Positions 16,096-23,569 of a stretch of 35,679 nt of DNA are shown here, in pieces. The position numbers and the translations under genes are program-made. Below the pieces are notes generated by a model. It saw only the letters and a list, made by a program, of their open reading frames with translations, had not been told where the DNA came from and made no database searches. Origin of the DNA: JAGMES01 sp023128035 (GTDB taxonomy: Bacteria > Bacillota > Halanaerobiia > DY22613); NCBI GenBank assembly GCA_030627905.1, contig DAOVRZ010000053.1, forward strand, positions 1 to 35,679, read 5' to 3'. Position 1 is the first letter of the stretch; the number at the start of each line of letters is the position of its first letter.

Positions 16096-16123
16096 ATTAT
16101 AGCACATAAATATTTTTCTGCAA
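16096..16123 (-). promoter_or_regulatory. Promoter of the leader peptide-ABC exporter transcript
   Basis: Minus strand TTGCAG (16118-16123), 16-base spacer, TATAAT (16096-16101), about 35 bases before the leader start codon. Confidence 0.75.
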
Positions 16124-16172
16124 GAGGGTACCGATACTTTTTTCATTTTTTTGACTTTTAATTTAACTTAAG

Positions 16173-16219
16173 TTGCCAAGAAGTCCTTCTTCCTCTATAG
16201 GTGGAGGATGAATTGGCAA
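16173..16219. repeat. Nested inverted repeat between divergent promoters
   Basis: Outer arms TTGCCAA (16173-16179) and TTGGCAA (16213-16219) enclose inner arms TTCCTC and GAGGA. It lies between the promoter of the ABC leader (minus strand) and that of the nitroreductase (plus strand). It could be a regulator site or an RNA stem; no T tail follows. Confidence 0.4.
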
Positions 16220-16223
16220 GGTC

Positions 16224-16252
16224 TTGACTTTTGTTTTGTCGTTTGGTAAAAT
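16224..16252 (+). promoter_or_regulatory. Promoter of the nitroreductase gene
   Basis: TTGACT (16224-16229), 17-base spacer, TAAAAT (16247-16252), about 80 bases before the start codon. Confidence 0.75.
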
Positions 16253-16330
16253 ATATTCAGATCATTGACAAGAGAAAATATAAGATTGCAGACACAAATC
16301 CTTATAAAGGCAGAAAAAGGAGTGATTATT

Positions 16331-17209
16331 TTGGAAAAAAATAAATATCCAAACGAAACTTTAAGAATTTTGTGTGAACGAGCCAGTTTAAGAAATTTTT
16401 CAGAAAAGAAAATTTCTCAGGATGTTTTAAACGATATCCTCCAAGCAGGAATTCAAGCACCCTCTGGTGGAAATATACAACCTTTTTCCATTATTAAAAT
16501 TGAAAACCTAGAAACAAACAACAAATTAGCTAAGCTATGTGGCGGACAAAACTTTATAGCTAAAGCTCCAGTTAATTTACTATTCTGCATTGATTGGCAC
16601 CGTTTTGAAAGATGGGCTGAACTTGAAAACGCCCCATTTACAGCAACAAGTAGTTTTCGTCATTTTTGGATCTCCTTCCAAGATACAATCATAAGTGCAC
16701 AGAATATCTGTACTGCTGCTGACTCCTTAGGACTTGGTTCAGTTTATGTTGGCACAGTTTTAGAATGTTTTCTCGAATTACGAGATATGTTTACACTACC
16801 AAAAGGTGTTTTTCCAGTAGTCTTACTTTCTCTGGGTTATCCACAAACTAACCCTCCTATGAAGAAAAAACTGGACATAAGTGCTATCGTTCATGATGAA
16901 AAATATTCTGAAATGAATGATGATAAATTTTTAGAAATACTTAATGAAAAATATCAGGGTCGCCAATTTGAAATAAAGGACAATCGTTTGGAAACCATCT
17001 GGAACGTCTGTAATGATGTTCATGGAGAAGAATTTGCAAATTTATGTATTGAAAAGATCAAAAAGAATGGCTTTATCAATGCTATACAGCATTACTTTGG
17101 ACTTCACTACAGGGCAAATATATTACCAGAGAGAAATGAAGAGTTTGTAAGAATAACTAAAGAATTTGGCTTTAATTGGTTCAAAAATTTTACCTCTTCC
17201 AATAAATAA
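16331..17209 (+). CDS. Nitroreductase family protein with C-terminal extension
   Basis: A 292-aa flavoprotein-type protein. The N-terminal 190 residues are the FMN-dependent nitroreductase fold. RASLRNFSEKKI gives the phosphate-binding Arg-x-x-x-R/N-x-F pattern, IQAPSGGNIQPFSIIKI binds FMN, and ADSLGLGSVYVG followed by PVVLLSLGYP closes the site. A further 100 charged residues, including ICIEKIKKNGF-like helices, are not part of the usual fold, and I do not recognise them. The start is TTG at 16331, eight bases after AAGGAG; upstream ATG-type starts lack an RBS. It likely reduces nitro or quinone substrates with NAD(P)H. It has its own promoter and a terminator that overlaps its stop codon. 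Confidence 0.85.
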   Translation: MEKNKYPNETLRILCERASLRNFSEKKISQDVLNDILQAGIQAPSGGNIQPFSIIKIENLETNNKLAKLCGGQNFIAKAPVNLLFCIDWHRFERWAELENAPFTATSSFRHFWISFQDTIISAQNICTAADSLGLGSVYVGTVLECFLELRDMFTLPKGVFPVVLLSLGYPQTNPPMKKKLDISAIVHDEKYSEMNDDKFLEILNEKYQGRQFEIKDNRLETIWNVCNDVHGEEFANLCIEKIKKNGFINAIQHYFGLHYRANILPERNEEFVRITKEFGFNWFKNFTSSNK

Positions 17210-17240
17210 AAATCACCCCTAGGGGTGATTTTTATTTATT
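17201..17240. terminator. Perfect 40-bp palindromic terminator
   Basis: Twenty-bp arms meet at 17220/17221 without mismatch, with the core ATCACCCCTAGGGGTGAT and A/T-rich outer parts. It overlaps the nitroreductase stop codon and can act in both directions. Confidence 0.85.
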
Positions 17241-17255
17241 GATATATATGAAAGG

Positions 17256-17636
17256 TTGATTTCAAATCTTTATCAGTGCAATAGTCTTCAAGAATTGGAA
17301 GAAATAATTACAAAAGACTTATATCCATTGGTATCTTCTGATAATTCACTGCTATTATTTTATAAAAATGATGGTATTACTGCCGATTCGTGTATTATTC
17401 AAAATTTGGATCCTTCTCTTTTTGATCAATACCATAACTACTACCAACAATTCGACCAGTATAAAGAAATAGTACATCAACTTAAAACTCCTCCAGTCGT
17501 TAATAGAGCTAGCGATTTTCTTAATTATAATTCATGGGACAAAAACGAACATAGAGCAGATTTTTTGCTACCTCAGGGAATTTATCATATTGCCTGCTTA
17601 GAAATACTAAATGATAACAAAATTTTAATTCTATAG
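17256..17636 (+). pseudogene. Remnant of a LuxR-family regulator (N-terminal sensor part only)
   Basis: The 126-residue frame reads as the N-terminal half of a GAF-like LuxR-type regulator (LYQCNSLQELEEIITKDL, then SLLLFYKNDG and HRADFLLPQGIYHIACLEIL). The C-terminal helix-turn-helix is missing. The frame breaks off after LNDNKILIL and the sequence runs directly into permease coding DNA. The 5' end is also doubtful: the only start, TTG at 17256, touches the AAAGG that should be its ribosome binding site, and relatives have about 15 more N-terminal residues. It therefore looks truncated on both sides. The family assignment rests on pattern memory of similar regulators. Confidence 0.55.
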
Positions 17637-17638
17637 AT

Positions 17639-18730
17639 ATCGCCACTCTTTGGGCAGGTATAACCATTTGCCTGCCATCGTTTATGTTGAGCTAAATACT
17701 CATTCCATCCCTATCTTTTACCAAAGCTATGCTGATAACTGTTATGGGAAATATCATATTAGCTTTACTTATTTATTTCATGGGAATACCCGGAGTATCA
17801 AAAGGATATTCTTCTGCATTATTAAACAGATACATTTTTGGTTACCCTGTAGAAAGCCTATTTCCATCTATAGTAGTCTTAGTTTCTATGGTAGGCTATA
17901 TTACTGGAACTCTCTGGTCAAGCTGTTTATGAGATTGTAACAACCTATTCAACCAACCTTTCAGCCAACTTTATTATACTTATTATTGTAATACTGGTAG
18001 TTATAAGCTCTTTGACCGGGCCAAAAAAAATACCTTTTCTGAATTACTTACTTTTCAACCGACAGGTGAAATAGATATTTTTAGTGCTCTTGATATTGTT
18101 GTCGGAGGTACCATTGCCGGAGCTTTTGTCAGCAGTGACTTATCCCGTTTTGCAAAAAGTAAAACAGTTCTGGGAACAGGAATACTCATTGGTACCCTTC
18201 CAACAGCAATACTAATGGCTGCGGTAGGTATGCTTTCTAGTATTTCCACTGGTTCCTGGAATCCTGTAACAGTAATAAATTCTCTAGGAATGGGAGTTCC
18301 AGCTCTTCTTCTAATAATAATCTCTACCTGGATAACCTGTCAGGTAAGCCTATACTCAGGTGGATTAGCTGTAGCCAATCTATTTCCAAGAGTAAATAAT
18401 AAAAAAGGGACTCTTTTTCTAGGGTTAGTTATGATCATGCTTGCTGTTTTAAAAGTTATAAATTATTTTGAAGTTTGGTTGTTATTACTTGAAAATTTGT
18501 TTACACCTATGTTAGCAATTGCACTTATTAAATTTTTCTTTTTCTCAAACAGGTTAACTATTAAAAAAATTGACTGGTCTGCTCTTCTTTCTCTAGCTAT
18601 TAGTTTTCTTTTAAATATGATTTTAACATTACCTAAGCCTTCATTTGCAACATCAATGCTTTGTTCGGAAATTTTATATGTGTTGTTCATAAGTATTGAA
18701 AAAATTCTAGCAAGACGGTTTTGTTGGTAA
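17639..18730 (+). pseudogene. Cytosine permease-like NCS1 transporter (CodB family), decayed
   Basis: Joined across frames, this is a nucleobase:cation symporter-1 protein. It starts at IATLWAGITICLPSFMLS and passes through MGIPGVSKGYSSALL and LDIVVGGTIAGAFVSSDLSR. It then runs to LYSGGLAVANLFPR and the last helices. It is broken three times: an in-frame TAA at 17693-17695, a frame change near 17912-17918, and a one-base loss in the A8 run at 18023-18030. The first 25 or so codons are absent, because the upstream end is fused to the LuxR remnant. From 18060 to the stop at 18728-18730 the frame is intact. The protein cannot be made. A healthy copy would import cytosine or a related base. Confidence 0.85.
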
Positions 18731-18773
18731 TCATCAATAACTATAGATAGGAAAGCTAGCTTAGTTAAACTAC

Positions 18774-19346
18774 CTATCTCAAATACTTATGAATGATATC
18801 TTGTATAAATGAGCAATACTCTTCACCTTCTTGTGCAAAGAGATCTAAGTGACTGCGCAACTTTGTTTGGATATTTGAATCATTGGTTTCTTTAATCATT
18901 ACAATCAGGTCAATAGCTCGAGCTAATATTTTACCTCTAGCCTCAACTAATTTAGAGCGATTTAAGTTGGCATGGTCAATAGTAGTTTTACCACGATCAC
19001 TTTTAGCTATAATAGTATCTTGATAAAAAGCAAAATGTTCTTTAGGTTCATCTATAGAAGGGTCAAGGATAAGGTGTGTTTCATTCCATTTTGTACCTTT
19101 TGCTATATTACACTTACTACAACACCAATTTAAGTTGTTCCACTCAAAACTAAGTTCAGGAAATTTTGATTTAGGCTTTAAATGCTCAATATGTTCATAA
19201 TCTGAGATACCAATTTTACTTTCACAAAAACAACATAGGCCAGAATACATTTCTTCTAACGCTTCTTTGATTTCACCCTCACGATATCGATCTTTATATG
19301 TTCGTGACACGTCCTTGTAGTTACCTTTCAATTGAACTTGAGCCAT
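18774..19346 (-). CDS. ptuB: PtuB-like HNH endonuclease (TIGR02646 type), N-terminus interrupted by an amber codon
   Basis: The HNH effector of a Septu-like anti-phage pair. A CxxC (CCFC), then YEHIEHLKPKSKFPELSFEW and CCSKCNIAKG, form the zinc-bound HNH core seen in the TIGR02646 family. The open frame from 19346 gives 190 aa but has no good ribosome binding site. In the same frame the coding pattern continues upstream to ATG 19418, which overlaps the ptuA stop by 14 bases. That stretch reads MHKVNRGSEPNTLK, TAG (19374-19376), NKQQWTKDL. The family normally begins this way (K-x-N-R...P...L...W), so the true gene is about 214 codons with one nonsense codon. The shorter form may still be made from an internal start. 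Confidence 0.8.
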   Translation of the reverse strand: MAQVQLKGNYKDVSRTYKDRYREGEIKEALEEMYSGLCCFCESKIGISDYEHIEHLKPKSKFPELSFEWNNLNWCCSKCNIAKGTKWNETHLILDPSIDEPKEHFAFYQDTIIAKSDRGKTTIDHANLNRSKLVEARGKILARAIDLIVMIKETNDSNIQTKLRSHLDLFAQEGEEYCSFIQDIIHKYLR

Positions 19347-19404
19347 AAGATCTTTTGTCCATTGCTGTTTGTTCTATTTTAGAGTATTAGGTTCAGATCC
19401 TCTA

Positions 19405-20742
19405 TTAACTTTGTGCATCAGAATCACTTCCTAATAATTCCTCTTCAATGGCATCCATTTTTGCTAAAATTACAGCAGGGTCATCTTCGGGGAGGTGACT
19501 TTCAAGAAAATATATTAGCTCTTCTAATTCAGCCTTTTCTTCTGTAGTGAGGGCTCTGTTTAATCTTTTTAGAAACAATTGACGAACGCGCTCAATTGTT
19601 GCCTGAACCTCAGGAGACCGTGAATCAGCATGCATGATATCTGTCAAAACATCTTCCATTAACATACCAAATGGTGCTTTAGGAACATCAAATTTAATTT
19701 GACCATCATCTTTATATAAACGAATAATTTCATTATCTTCATTGGAAGCAATAATAATTGGAGAATGAGTTGTTACAATAAAATGTACTTTAGGAAAAAC
19801 ACGTTTTAGGTCTTTAATGACCCGCCATTGCCATTTCGGATGTAAGTGAAGATCAATTTCGTCGATTAAAACTACTCCTGGTGCTTTTGTAGCGTTTTCC
19901 TTAAGTTGAGGGTTGAGCAAAGCCATCCTATAAGCAAGGTCTGCCACCATTCCAATCATACTGCGATAACCAGCACTCATCATTCGAAGAGGAACTCTCT
20001 CATTTCCAATCTCTACCATGACTTCTTGTTCTTCGAAGTCGTAAGTTATGTTTACATCCTGTTCGTTGTGTATGCCTTTAAAACAGGTTTGAATAGCTTC
20101 TAATACAGCATCCAATTCTCCAATTTTCTTCTTTTTTTGAAGTTGAATTAAAGTCATCCTCCGAAACCAGCGAACAAAAAATTTATTATTGGATTCTAAA
20201 TCAAGACAATCAGTATAACCTAAAAATCTTGACACATCTTCTTTTTCAAAGGGATCAATCCATTTTTTTCTTTTCTGAGACCACATTCGGGCTGCACTAT
20301 AATATCCCATTACTGGTAAAACTACATTTTGATCTTTTTCTTTTTGAATTTTATTTTGCAAGGATCGTGCATATTTGATGATATTGCTGGCACCTCTTCT
20401 AGTAGTATTGCCTTTAGGTAAATTAAGAGTTCTATTCCATTGAAATTGTTCATGATTAATTTCAGCAATACAGGAAATTATAACTGGAAATTGTGGTTCA
20501 GTGGTGAAAGTAGCATCACCATATAGCTGAGTTTCCTTTCTGACTTCATCAGGTAAAATATTCCGAGAATTAACTCCATCTAATCCAGCTAAAAATCCCC
20601 CTAGCCCTACAGAAAGAGATTCTAATATACTGGTTTTACCAGTTCCATTATCTCCGATAAGAAGAGTAAAGTTACCTTCAAAATTGAAAGTACGTTCTTT
20701 AAAACCTTTGAAATTTTTAATATGGATTGATTTTATTTTCAT
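19405..20742 (-). CDS. ptuA: PtuA-like AAA ATPase of a Septu-type defence pair
   Basis: A 445-aa SMC/ABC-like ATPase. Walker A is IGDNGTGKTSILE (about residues 29-41), a signature-like MMSAGYRSM lies near residue 255, Walker B is GVVLIDEIDLHLHPKWQW (about 290-307), and the His switch is IVTTHSPIIIAS. The C-terminal tail is charged and helical. Such ATPases sit directly upstream of TIGR02646-type HNH proteins in Septu (PtuAB) systems and in some retrons. Here the partner follows with a 14-base overlap if its full start is used. Septu ATPases are thought to hold the nuclease inactive until phage infection. No reverse transcriptase or msr/msd is nearby, so this is not a retron. Confidence 0.82.
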   Translation of the reverse strand: MKIKSIHIKNFKGFKERTFNFEGNFTLLIGDNGTGKTSILESLSVGLGGFLAGLDGVNSRNILPDEVRKETQLYGDATFTTEPQFPVIISCIAEINHEQFQWNRTLNLPKGNTTRRGASNIIKYARSLQNKIQKEKDQNVVLPVMGYYSAARMWSQKRKKWIDPFEKEDVSRFLGYTDCLDLESNNKFFVRWFRRMTLIQLQKKKKIGELDAVLEAIQTCFKGIHNEQDVNITYDFEEQEVMVEIGNERVPLRMMSAGYRSMIGMVADLAYRMALLNPQLKENATKAPGVVLIDEIDLHLHPKWQWRVIKDLKRVFPKVHFIVTTHSPIIIASNEDNEIIRLYKDDGQIKFDVPKAPFGMLMEDVLTDIMHADSRSPEVQATIERVRQLFLKRLNRALTTEEKAELEELIYFLESHLPEDDPAVILAKMDAIEEELLGSDSDAQS

Positions 20743-20763
20743 ATTAATTCATTCCTTTTATAA

Positions 20764-20792
20764 AATTTACATTCTAATTTTCGCAGATACAA
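20764..20792 (-). promoter_or_regulatory. Possible promoter of ptuAB
   Basis: Minus strand TTGTAT (20787-20792), 17-base spacer, TAAATT (20764-20769), just ahead of the ptuA ribosome binding site AAGGAATG. Weak match, and it leaves a leader of only about 15 bases. Confidence 0.3.
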
Positions 20793-20964
20793 CTTAATCT
20801 CTTGTTAGTATTTACATAATACTATTTTCTATAATATCCCTTCAAACTCCTTTTATTAAAATGTAAATATAACTGTGAAAGAAAGATAAGTATTACTTGC
20901 TACAGGAGAAATAACTGTCTTATAAACAAAATCGCTTCAAACATCATGATCGAAAGTCGACTGT

Positions 20965-21108
20965 TCAAGAACATATTTCATAAAGGTTTTTATATACACC
21001 TTCATTGGACATTAATTGTTCATGACTCCCCCACGATAAACATATTCTTCTACTTTAAAAATTTTTTCTCAATTTGCTCCATTATCTTGTTGTTTATTAA
21101 ATTTTGTT
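20965..21108 (-). pseudogene. C-terminal relic of an ABC exporter gene
   Basis: On the minus strand a stretch ending at TGA 20965-20967 reads GSHEQLMSNEGVYKNLYEIC. This is nearly identical to the last residues of the exporter encoded at 21842-23569 (GSHEQLMSNEGIYNNLYEIQ). Just upstream a shifted frame gives KVEEYVYRG, matching that protein's KVDKIYVIDDG. Everything before that is deleted or too decayed to read. DNA identity across the last 50 bases is high, so this is a recent partial copy of the exporter cassette. The rest of the 20743-21173 gap shows no gene. Confidence 0.7.
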
Positions 21109-21173
21109 AAACTAATTTATAATGAAATAAACAAATATGTCTAAAGTAATCGAACTTTTACACACGATAATAT

Positions 21174-21202
21174 TTGACATCTTTTAGGTTTAATTATATA
21201 AT
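21174..21202 (+). promoter_or_regulatory. Perfect consensus promoter of the secreted protein gene
   Basis: TTGACA (21174-21179), exactly 17 bases, TATAAT (21197-21202). This is the full sigma-A consensus and implies strong, mostly constitutive expression. Confidence 0.85.
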
Positions 21203-21246
21203 TATTATATAGTAAAAAATAACATTTTTTAAAGGAGGCGTTTTTG

Positions 21247-21705
21247 ATGAAAAAAAATTTAACTGTTCTGTTGGTAATGGTTATGATGGTTTACTGTTTA
21301 GTTCCTGCATTTTCCACAAGTGTTCACGCTGAAGTTATCCAGACTGAATCTAATTTTACTGCAACTAATTGTGATATACAACAAGATGGTCACAACTCCG
21401 TTATTTTACAACCAAGATCTGAAGACTTAATCTACATGACATTGACTGACGATAATAAGTTTATGGAAGAAGACGGAATACTTTATATGGTAAACGACAG
21501 ACATCCTGAAGTAGAAATGGTTGTTGAAAATGCTCAAGATTACTGGTTAGAAGGAGAGCAAACTCTCGTACTTGCTCCAAATGGTCTTTCACCAATTAAG
21601 ATTATTTATATCGAAATTGAACTTATAGAGATCCACGTTATTTTCCATAGAGATTATATAGAAGTTATATATGTATATGAAGTCACGGTTTATCAAAGCA
21701 TTTAA
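21247..21705 (+). CDS. Secreted acidic protein of unknown function
   Basis: A 152-aa protein with a classical signal peptide. KKN is followed by a long hydrophobic core (LTVLLVMVMMVYCLVP) and an AFSTSVHA cleavage site before EVIQTES. The mature part of about 123 residues is acidic, lacks Cys-rich patterns and ends in beta-strand-like repeats rich in Ile, Glu, Tyr and Val (IIYIEIELIEIHVIF, DYIEVIYVYEVTVY). I do not recognise a family. ATG 21247 is chosen over the TTG at 21244 because AGGAGG lies eight bases before it. It has a perfect consensus promoter and its own terminator. It faces the convergent ABC exporter operon, but no functional link is evident. Confidence 0.75.
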   Translation: MKKNLTVLLVMVMMVYCLVPAFSTSVHAEVIQTESNFTATNCDIQQDGHNSVILQPRSEDLIYMTLTDDNKFMEEDGILYMVNDRHPEVEMVVENAQDYWLEGEQTLVLAPNGLSPIKIIYIEIELIEIHVIFHRDYIEVIYVYEVTVYQSI

Positions 21706-21717
21706 ATATTAGTTATA

Positions 21718-21757
21718 AATCAAGGACTTCATGGCAAATGCCTGAAGTCCTTGATTT
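21718..21757 (+). terminator. Strong terminator, followed by a short tRNA-Ser 3'-end-like match
   Basis: Arms AAATCAAGGACTTCA/TGAAGTCCTTGATTT with an 11-base loop and a T tail. Ten bases later comes TTATGGCGGAGA (21765-21776), identical to the plus-strand view of the tRNA-Ser 3' end at 30522-30533. The hairpin itself resembles the terminator beside that tRNA. It may be a relic, or a chance resemblance. Confidence 0.8.
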
Positions 21758-21841
21758 TCATATGTTATGGCGGAGATTATTAGTATTGTAATAACCTCAA
21801 CAAACTGAGGTGAAACGACACTTCACCTTTAATATTACCTA

Positions 21842-23569
21842 CTAACTACACTGTATTTCATAGAGGTTATTATATATGCCTTCATTGGACATTAATTGTT
21901 CATGACTCCCACACTCTAGTACGTTACCATCATCTATTACATATATCTTATCTACTTTTTTAATAGTTAATAAGCGGTGTGTAATTATTAAAACAGTTTT
22001 CTCCTTCATTATTCTTTCTATTGCCTGTTGAACCTTTTCTTCCGCTTCAGAATCTAGGGCCGATGTTGCTTCATCTAACAATAATATTGATGAACCTTTA
22101 TTTATTGCCCTGGCAATAGCTATACGTTGTTTTTGTCCCCCTGATAAATTTGCTCCCCCTTCTCCTACTAATGTATCATATCCAGCTTCTTGTTTCATAA
22201 TAAAATCGTGAGCATTAGCCATTTTAGCTGAGTTAATTATTTCTTCATCTGTTGAATCTAATCGTCCATATCTTATATTATCCTTTATAGTTCCATAAAA
22301 TAAATATGGACTTTGGGGCACATAGGCTATTTTATTTCTCAATTCCTCTAATGAATAATTAGACACCGACTTTCCTTCAACAAATATACCTCCATCCTTT
22401 GATTCATAAAAGCCCAATAATAATTTTACTATGGTACTTTTGCCACATCCACTTTTACCAACCAATGCTATAGACTCTCCTTTTTTTGCCGAAATAGATA
22501 GCTTATCTAAAACCTTTTGCTCATCATAACCAAATATAATATCTTTAAGCTCTATAATAGAATCCTTAGGGGCTTCATGGAGCGAATCATCATATTTATG
22601 GGATTCTACCTCCTCATCTAAGAGATTTGCTACTCGTCCAGCTCCTGCCATGCAACCTTGTAGTTTGCTCAATGTATTACCTAATCTAGAAAGTATTCCT
22701 ACGTTGTTGTGTAGGTTAAATAAAGCCACAAGTGTACCTATGTCTGTCATTTTTTTTGATATCATATATATTCCTATCACAATTACTCCTAACGATTTTA
22801 TAGAATAGAAAAATTCGCCGATGGCATTAACCAAGGCATCTAAATTATCTCGTTTCTTTACTTTGCCTGTTAATTTGTCACTTTCTTTTTTGTAATTATT
22901 CACTATTTCATCTTCCACTTGAAATATCTTTGTAGTTTTAAATCCAGAAATTATATCTAAAAACTTCTCATTTACATTACTTCTTTTTGCTTGTATATCA
23001 TCACTTATTTTTCTTATTTTTTTGGATATTTTTACACTTATAAAAATAGATAATATTTCAAACATCACTGCATATAAGGCAAGTCTCCAGTCATATATGA
23101 ACATAAGTATTGCAGATCCAGTTCCCAAAAATAAAACAAAACAAATTTTAGGAATGTGATCATTATAAATATCTTCTGTTATTTTTATATCATTTGTAAG
23201 CCTGGACATAATGCCTCCACTATGTTCCCTCTCAAAATAGGATACTGGTAACTCTGTCATATGATTATAGGCTTTCAATCTTATTTTTTTCATAGTCTTT
23301 TTTGTAGCTTTGTTTGATATATATACCAAAACCGGTCGAATAATAACTGCTATTAGAAGTGATGAAGCTGCTATTAGTACAGCTCTTGAAAATAAATACT
23401 TATTACCTGCCATGGCTGCATTAAATACATCTTTCATAAGTATAGCCATGACTATCTGAAAGCAAAAAGCCTCAATAGCATTGTTTCCTATAATACCTAT
23501 GATATATGGCCAAAACCTATTTTCCATAAAAGTTACTGGATAAAAAGCACTTTTCTGTCTTTTAAACAT
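21842..23569 (-). CDS. ABC exporter half transporter (second gene of a TetR-controlled pair)
   Basis: About 575 aa, with six membrane helices and an ATPase domain. Walker A is GKSGCGKST, the signature is LSGGQKQ, Walker B is ILLLDEATSALD and the His switch is ITHR. All are canonical, unlike the BmrC/D pair further left. The frame is open to 23653, but the start is ATG 23569, with AAGGGGGTGG eight bases upstream. It overlaps the end of the preceding ABC gene by eight bases, indicating translational coupling and a heterodimer. The substrate is unknown; a TetR partner suggests efflux of a toxic compound. A partial copy of its 3' end lies at 20965-21108. Confidence 0.92.
   Translation of the reverse strand: MFKRQKSAFYPVTFMENRFWPYIIGIIGNNAIEAFCFQIVMAILMKDVFNAAMAGNKYLFSRAVLIAASSLLIAVIIRPVLVYISNKATKKTMKKIRLKAYNHMTELPVSYFEREHSGGIMSRLTNDIKITEDIYNDHIPKICFVLFLGTGSAILMFIYDWRLALYAVMFEILSIFISVKISKKIRKISDDIQAKRSNVNEKFLDIISGFKTTKIFQVEDEIVNNYKKESDKLTGKVKKRDNLDALVNAIGEFFYSIKSLGVIVIGIYMISKKMTDIGTLVALFNLHNNVGILSRLGNTLSKLQGCMAGAGRVANLLDEEVESHKYDDSLHEAPKDSIIELKDIIFGYDEQKVLDKLSISAKKGESIALVGKSGCGKSTIVKLLLGFYESKDGGIFVEGKSVSNYSLEELRNKIAYVPQSPYLFYGTIKDNIRYGRLDSTDEEIINSAKMANAHDFIMKQEAGYDTLVGEGGANLSGGQKQRIAIARAINKGSSILLLDEATSALDSEAEEKVQQAIERIMKEKTVLIITHRLLTIKKVDKIYVIDDGNVLECGSHEQLMSNEGIYNNLYEIQCS

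Noticed and set aside
19374..19376. Pyrrolysine read-through of the ptuB TAG
   Set aside because: Some Halanaerobiales use pyrrolysine, but TAG serves as an ordinary stop elsewhere here (for example recR), and no pyl gene is in the window.
20743..21246. Possible retron upstream of ptuA
   Set aside because: PtuAB-type effectors accompany some retrons, but no reverse transcriptase frame is present on either strand nearby and the gap contains an ABC gene relic instead.
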